Shown piece by piece: positions 60,532 through 64,000 of a DNA stretch of 64,000 bases. The notes beneath the pieces were generated by a model, which saw only the letters and a list, made by a program, of their open reading frames with translations, did no database searches and was not told the DNA's origin. The position numbers and the translations under genes are program-made. Source of the DNA: Kaistella haifensis DSM 19056 (GTDB taxonomy: Bacteria > Bacteroidota > Bacteroidia > Flavobacteriales > Weeksellaceae); NCBI RefSeq assembly GCF_000735695.2, contig NZ_JASZ02000002.1, positions 169,945-233,944 on the forward strand, given 5' to 3'. Every line of letters starts with the position of its first letter. Position 1 is the first letter of the stretch.

Positions 60532-60570
60532 AAAACGTTGGCTGGATTTCTCTCCTTGCCAACGTTTTTT
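60532..60570. terminator. Terminator between htpG and the hydrolase gene
   Basis: AAAACGTTGGC pairs with GCCAACGTTTT around a 15-base loop; a T run follows on the plus strand. It lies between convergent genes. Confidence 0.85.
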
Positions 60571-60595
60571 ATATAAAAATCTTAGTTAAAATGGA

Positions 60596-61390
60596 TTACA
60601 AGTTATTGATTGCTTTCAAAATCTCTAACGGTTCATCTTTCAAACCCTGAAGATGATCGGCACTATTTTCAAGGAATTGTTTGGGTTCCGAAGCGTTTTT
60701 AAAAATTTCTTCTCCTTGTGAATATGGAACGGTTTTATCGTTTTTGCTATAAATAAAAAGTTTAGGAAGTCCCTCGGTGAATTTGATGTCTTCTTTTGCG
60801 GAGTAGACGTTTTGTAACATTTGCGCAATTACATCTTTATACTGAGGAGCAAATACTGCGGCAATATCAGCAAATGAAGACATTCCGCCATCAATAATTA
60901 ATCCTGAGATCTTTTCTTTATTTGCTCTTGCAAGATGAGTCGCAATTTGAGAACCGAGAGAAGCACCGTAAATGTATATTTTAGTGTTTTTAATTTCGGG
61001 TTTGTTTACTAAGAAATCAAATAATTTTTGCCCATCTTCCGCAACATTAGTGTGAGTAGGTTTTCCCGTAGATTTCCCGTAACCTCTAAGATCAACCATT
61101 ACCACTTGAAATCCACTTTCTACTAATGGTTTTGTAATGTATTGATAAGTGGTTACATTTCCGGCAGCTCCATGAAAAAACAAAACTGTTTTCTTGCTAT
61201 TTCCGGTTTTGGGCTTGGCGAAATAAGCCGTAATGGTGTCTTTTTCAACAGGAAATACAATATTTTCTAAGGTTGTGAATTCAAAGAGTTTCATTTCTTT
61301 GCTTGGTTGATAAAATTTATCGTCCATTTGCGCAGAAGCAAAACTTAAAATAAAAATAGAAAGTAGAGATAAAAATTTTGTAAGTTTCAT
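60596..61390 (-). CDS. Secreted alpha/beta hydrolase
   Basis: A 264-residue periplasmic or secreted hydrolase with a signal peptide (MKLTKFLSLLSIFILSFASA-Q). The oxyanion hole is in FFHGAAGNV, DLRGYGKSTGKPTHTN follows, and the nucleophile elbow YGASLGS holds the Ser. The acid is the Asp in YSKNDKTVP and the His is in SADHLQGLKD. It resembles the BEM46/ABHD13-type hydrolases. Substrate is unknown. A -7 element TATCTTTG at 61415-61422 lies 24 bases upstream. It converges with htpG. Confidence 0.88.
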   Translation of the reverse strand: MKLTKFLSLLSIFILSFASAQMDDKFYQPSKEMKLFEFTTLENIVFPVEKDTITAYFAKPKTGNSKKTVLFFHGAAGNVTTYQYITKPLVESGFQVVMVDLRGYGKSTGKPTHTNVAEDGQKLFDFLVNKPEIKNTKIYIYGASLGSQIATHLARANKEKISGLIIDGGMSSFADIAAVFAPQYKDVIAQMLQNVYSAKEDIKFTEGLPKLFIYSKNDKTVPYSQGEEIFKNASEPKQFLENSADHLQGLKDEPLEILKAINNL

Positions 61391-61414
61391 AATAGTTTGT
61401 TTTAATTATGGGTC

Positions 61415-61422
61415 AAAGATAT
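61415..61422 (-). promoter_or_regulatory. -7 element TATCTTTG of the alpha/beta hydrolase gene
   Basis: A perfect TAnnTTTG match on the minus strand, 24 bases before the start codon. Confidence 0.55.
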
Positions 61423-61504
61423 TATCCGTTACCATAAATTAAAAAAAACGATTACCGAATCGTAATAAAAGAAGCCTGAACCGAAAAAATAAGTTTCTAA
61501 ACCA

Positions 61505-61801
61505 TTAAATTTCCTCCAAAGGATTCCAAAATAAATTCTTGAAATCCAGAATCTTATTTCCTTGTACGTTTATGCCTTCTTTGTTTAATTTTTCAGTAAA
61601 CTTCTCAAGACAACTTGCAGTGATATGCCCGGAAGAATTACAAACCCGATGCGCCGGAAAATCTTCAGCATAATTCCTCAGTGCATTTCCCACATGTCGG
61701 GAATGGTTGGGGAAACCAACTGCTTTAGCAATGGCTCCATAACTCGTAACTCGACCTTCGGGAATAAGTCGGATGATTTCAAAAACCTGTTGGGTAAACA
61801 A
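61505..61801 (-). CDS. Alkyltransferase-like protein (MGMT fold without the active Cys)
   Basis: A 98-residue protein with the DNA-binding half of O6-alkylguanine transferase. IPEGRVTSYGAIAKAVG (about 13-29) is the helix-turn-helix, and RHVGNALRNY the recognition segment. The active-site motif PCHRV reads PAHRV at residues 49-53, so the alkyl acceptor Cys is Ala and the protein cannot repair by itself. Such ATL proteins (E. coli YbaZ has Trp here) bind alkylated guanine and hand it to nucleotide excision repair. It follows queA by 18 bases on the same strand. Confidence 0.9.
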   Translation of the reverse strand: MFTQQVFEIIRLIPEGRVTSYGAIAKAVGFPNHSRHVGNALRNYAEDFPAHRVCNSSGHITASCLEKFTEKLNKEGINVQGNKILDFKNLFWNPLEEI

Positions 61802-61819
61802 AGAATCTATGATTTTTAA

Positions 61820-63052
61820 TTAAAAATTGTTGTTGGGCAACAGCAAACTTCCGTCACCATAACTCAGAAAACGGAAATCGTTTTCCAAAGCGTATTGATA
61901 AATATTTTTCCATTGATCCCCAATTAATGCAGAAACCAAAAGTAAAAGAGTAGATTGTGGTTGATGAAAATTGGTCACCAAACCTTTTACCATTTTAAAA
62001 GAATATCCCGGAGCGATAATAATCTCAGTTTCTATGGAAAGATGGTCTTGATGCGTGTTTTTAATCCATTTCAGTAGGGCATCAATCGCTTCTTCGGCAC
62101 TGCAAATCGCTTCTGCTTCATAAGGCTCCCATTGATTTATTTTTAAAGCATTGTAGCTGATTTCCGGATTTTGTACAATTTTATTGCCCATCCAATAAAT
62201 GCTCTCCAAAGTTCGGGTAGAAGTGGTACCGACCGTGATAATTGGTTGATGAATTTTTACCGCTAAATCTTCCAAAAAAGCGGTCGTGATATTGAGATAT
62301 TCCGAATGCATCACGTGATCCTCCATCACTTCGGATTTCACGGGTTTAAAGGTTCCAGCGCCGACATGAAGCGTCGTAAACAGCGATGAAATGCCTTTTT
62401 TCTTTAAATCATCCAAAACATCTTGGGTAAAATGAAGTCCCGCGGTAGGAGCCGCAACGGAACCTTCGTTTTCGGAATAAACGGTTTGGTAGGAATCTTC
62501 ATCTACTTTCTCGGCAATCCTTTTGATATAAGGCGGAAGTGGTGTAACGCCCGCTGCATCCATGATTTTTCCAAAAGGAATTTCCGATGGTGACCAGGTA
62601 AAAGTCACGAGATAAGCATCTTCCAATTTTCCGGTGATTTCGGCCGAAAGTTCAACCGGAAGTCCTTCTACTTCTATGGTTTTCGTGAGTTGTTGTTCTC
62701 GCCATTTGGATACTTTTCCGATAAAGCAAATCCATGTAACGGAATTTCGTTCGGTGAAATGTTGTTCGTAATCAATGGCTTCACCGTAAGGTTCTAAGCA
62801 GAAAACTTCAATGGTGGCGCCGTTTTCGTTATTGAAAAAGATGCGCGATTTCACCACCTTGGTGTCGTTGAAAACCAATACCGCATTTTCAGGCAAATAT
62901 TCACTGATATTTCGATACGTGTTTTCGGAGATTTTATTGTTTTGATAAACCAATAATTTGGATTGATCACGTGGATTTACCGGATTGTATGCTATTTTTT
63001 CGGCAGGTAAATCGTAGGTAAAATCTTCAATTCTTAAATGTTTCGGATGCAT
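61820..63052 (-). CDS. queA: S-adenosylmethionine:tRNA ribosyltransferase-isomerase
   Basis: A 410-residue enzyme that moves the ribosyl part of SAM to preQ1 in tRNA, giving epoxyqueuosine. FTYDLPAEKIAYNPVNPRDQSKLLVY, AVLVFNDTKVVKSRIFF, APTAGLHFTQDVLDDL, TLHVGAGTFKPVK and TVGTTSTRTLES are the QueA signature. It is about 55 residues longer than the E. coli form, as in other Bacteroidota copies. It uses the SAM made by MetK. An IS element starts 40 bases upstream of its start codon, so its natural upstream region is cut or displaced. Confidence 0.95.
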   Translation of the reverse strand: MHPKHLRIEDFTYDLPAEKIAYNPVNPRDQSKLLVYQNNKISENTYRNISEYLPENAVLVFNDTKVVKSRIFFNNENGATIEVFCLEPYGEAIDYEQHFTERNSVTWICFIGKVSKWREQQLTKTIEVEGLPVELSAEITGKLEDAYLVTFTWSPSEIPFGKIMDAAGVTPLPPYIKRIAEKVDEDSYQTVYSENEGSVAAPTAGLHFTQDVLDDLKKKGISSLFTTLHVGAGTFKPVKSEVMEDHVMHSEYLNITTAFLEDLAVKIHQPIITVGTTSTRTLESIYWMGNKIVQNPEISYNALKINQWEPYEAEAICSAEEAIDALLKWIKNTHQDHLSIETEIIIAPGYSFKMVKGLVTNFHQPQSTLLLLVSALIGDQWKNIYQYALENDFRFLSYGDGSLLLPNNNF

Positions 63053-63092
63053 GCTGCAAATTTCTGAAAATCTTTATTTTTTTCAATTATAA

Positions 63093-63105
63093 GAGCCTGT
63101 TTAAA
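63093..63105 (+). repeat. Left terminal inverted repeat of the IS5-family element
   Basis: GAGCCTGTTTAAA, matching the right end exactly in inverted orientation. Confidence 0.9.
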
Positions 63106-63227
63106 AATTAAATTAGAAAAATTCGTATGGCGTTTATTTTATAAAATAATCTTATAAAAAACTGATTGTCAGTTGTTTATGTTGTTTATTTTCCGTAACT
63201 TGTTGGTTACTAATCAATTAAATTACA

Positions 63228-63992
63228 GTGAAAAATTACTCGACAAACATTTCTGACAATCAGTGGCAATTTATAAAAAAGACTTTGAACCTCAATGACA
63301 GAAAGCGAAAATATGGTTTAAGAACCATTTGGAACGCCATAATGTATTTGGTGAAAACCGGTTGCCAATGGAGGATGTTACCCAATGATTTTCCGAAATG
63401 GGAATTGGTCTATTACTATTACAGCAAATGGGCAAATGCAGAGGATTTTGATCTGCTTCTTTCGAAATTACGGGAAAAAGTCAGGTTGAAAAGAAATCAA
63501 AAAAGAGAACCGAGTTTAGGCATAATGGACAGTCAGAGTGTAAGATGGGGAAACAACCGCTCATTAAATGGTTTTGACGGGAATAAAAAAGTAAAAGGAA
63601 TTAAAAGACATGTGGTGGTTGATAAAAACGGATTTTTATTAGCAATAATGGTTACTGTAGCCAATGTTCATGACAGTAAAGCTGTTGATTTTCTCATGAG
63701 AACTTTGGCATATTTCTTAAGTCCTGTGAAGATTATTCTTGCTGATGGAGGTTACAGAGGAGAAATCATAGAACAGGTGAAAAATAAGTTTGCTTATCTA
63801 ATCAATGTGGTGATGAGAAATGATGAAAAGAAAACAGATTTTAAGCCCTTTTCTAAAAGATGGATTATTGAACGGACATTTTCCTGGTTTGATAACGACA
63901 GGAGATTATGCAGGAATTACGAATTACTAATGGAAAATTCTGAAAATATGGTAAAATTATCCGCTATAAAAAATTTATTGAATAAAATTTAA
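63228..63992 (+). CDS. IS5-family transposase
   Basis: A 254-residue DDE transposase. The N-terminal part SDNQWQFIKKTLNLN and YLVKTGCQWRMLPNDFPKW is the IS5-family DNA-binding domain. The catalytic residues are the Asp of GIMDSQSV (about 100), the Asp of LADGGYRG (about 175) and the Glu of WIIERTFSW (about 210), followed by RRLCRNYE, the Y-(2)-R-(3)-E-(6)-K-like motif of the family. The start codon is GTG at 63228; no ATG fits better. The stop lies 8 bases before the end of the element and inside its right terminal region. The gene is intact. Confidence 0.93.
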   Translation: MKNYSTNISDNQWQFIKKTLNLNDRKRKYGLRTIWNAIMYLVKTGCQWRMLPNDFPKWELVYYYYSKWANAEDFDLLLSKLREKVRLKRNQKREPSLGIMDSQSVRWGNNRSLNGFDGNKKVKGIKRHVVVDKNGFLLAIMVTVANVHDSKAVDFLMRTLAYFLSPVKIILADGGYRGEIIEQVKNKFAYLINVVMRNDEKKTDFKPFSKRWIIERTFSWFDNDRRLCRNYELLMENSENMVKLSAIKNLLNKI

Positions 63993-64000
63993 ACAGGCTC
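63988..64000 (-). repeat. Right terminal inverted repeat of the IS5-family element
   Basis: TTTAAACAGGCTC, the exact complement of the left end; it ends at the last base of the window. Confidence 0.9.

Larger units (their letters stand above)
63093..64000 (+). mobile_element. Complete IS5-family insertion sequence
   Basis: A 908-base element bounded by the 13-bp perfect inverted repeat GAGCCTGTTTAAA (63093-63105) and its complement (63988-64000), with one transposase gene between. The right end is the last base of the window, so a target-site duplication cannot be checked. Both ends and the gene are intact, which suggests recent activity. Confidence 0.9.

Noticed and set aside
1..64000. A defence island, prophage, integrated plasmid or biosynthetic cluster
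   Set aside because: I looked for restriction, toxin-antitoxin, phage, retron, CBASS-type and NRPS/PKS genes and found none. The only mobile element is the IS at the right edge.

Overview
The window is AT-rich chromosomal DNA from a member of the Bacteroidota, almost certainly a flavobacterium of the Chryseobacterium/Kaistella type (Weeksellaceae). The evidence is of several kinds. Many genes are preceded by the Bacteroidota -7 promoter element TAnnTTTG and few have a clear Shine-Dalgarno site. There is a C-terminal type IX secretion sorting domain. Several families are typical of flavobacteria (DUF3276/PUR-alpha-like, DUF6089, DUF4292, DUF4254, DUF2851, a long NusB, long IleS and QueA). Two bacillithiol genes (bshA, bshB1) are present. 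This assignment rests on reading the proteins, not on a database search.

Layout. 1-10.6 kb: 3' end of metK, a small secreted protein, an ECF-type sigma factor with a 44-residue partner ORF, a YjjG-like HAD phosphatase, trpS, then a minus-strand run ileS - DksA-like gene - small DUF2683-like gene - lspA, and an orphan LytS-type sensor kinase. 10.8-18.0 kb: topA, a large secreted T9SS protein built from two homologous halves, and an arginase-fold protein with a degraded metal site. 18.1-26.3 kb: an exopolysaccharide operon (membrane glycosyltransferase-like protein, GT2, EpsG-like polymerase, WecA/MraY-like initiator, Wza-like lipoprotein, Wzc-like tyrosine kinase with a Gly-Tyr repeat tail). 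26.4-31.8 kb: envelope operon DUF6089 - uppS - bamA - two Skp/OmpH chaperones. 31.9-35.2 kb: thioesterase, rfbD, secreted protein, bshB1, tRNA-His, DUF3276 gene. 35.3-44.9 kb: ABC exporter, nusB - DUF1573 lipoprotein - yajC, an AspT-like transporter, and a GH3 (NagZ-like) - bshA - DUF2851 operon. 45-50.8 kb: lipoprotein, deoD, ribA, a lipoprotein/DUF4254 pair, tatA, an EnvC-like protein, a DUF4292 lipoprotein. 50.8-55.3 kb: nucleotidyltransferase - dut - flippase operon, then dihydroorotase. 55.4-63 kb: lipoprotein, dienoyl-CoA reductase-like SDR, small Cys-rich protein, tRNA-Gln, recA, htpG, alpha/beta hydrolase, an alkyltransferase-like protein and queA. 63.09-64.0 kb: a complete IS5-family insertion sequence that ends exactly at the window edge.

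Most of the window is conserved housekeeping and envelope biogenesis. Links between the parts are clear: uppS makes the lipid carrier used by the WecA-like and polymer genes; BamA and Skp build the outer membrane that carries the Wza-like exporter; LspA processes the many lipoproteins seen here. I did not find a defence island, CRISPR array, prophage or biosynthetic cluster, and I do not claim a new system. The points most worth a second look are a slippage-prone GY repeat in Wzc, a duplicated T9SS protein, an arginase-fold protein without its metal ligands, an extra segment inside IleS, genes that look leaderless, and a terminator hairpin that encodes the end of RibA.
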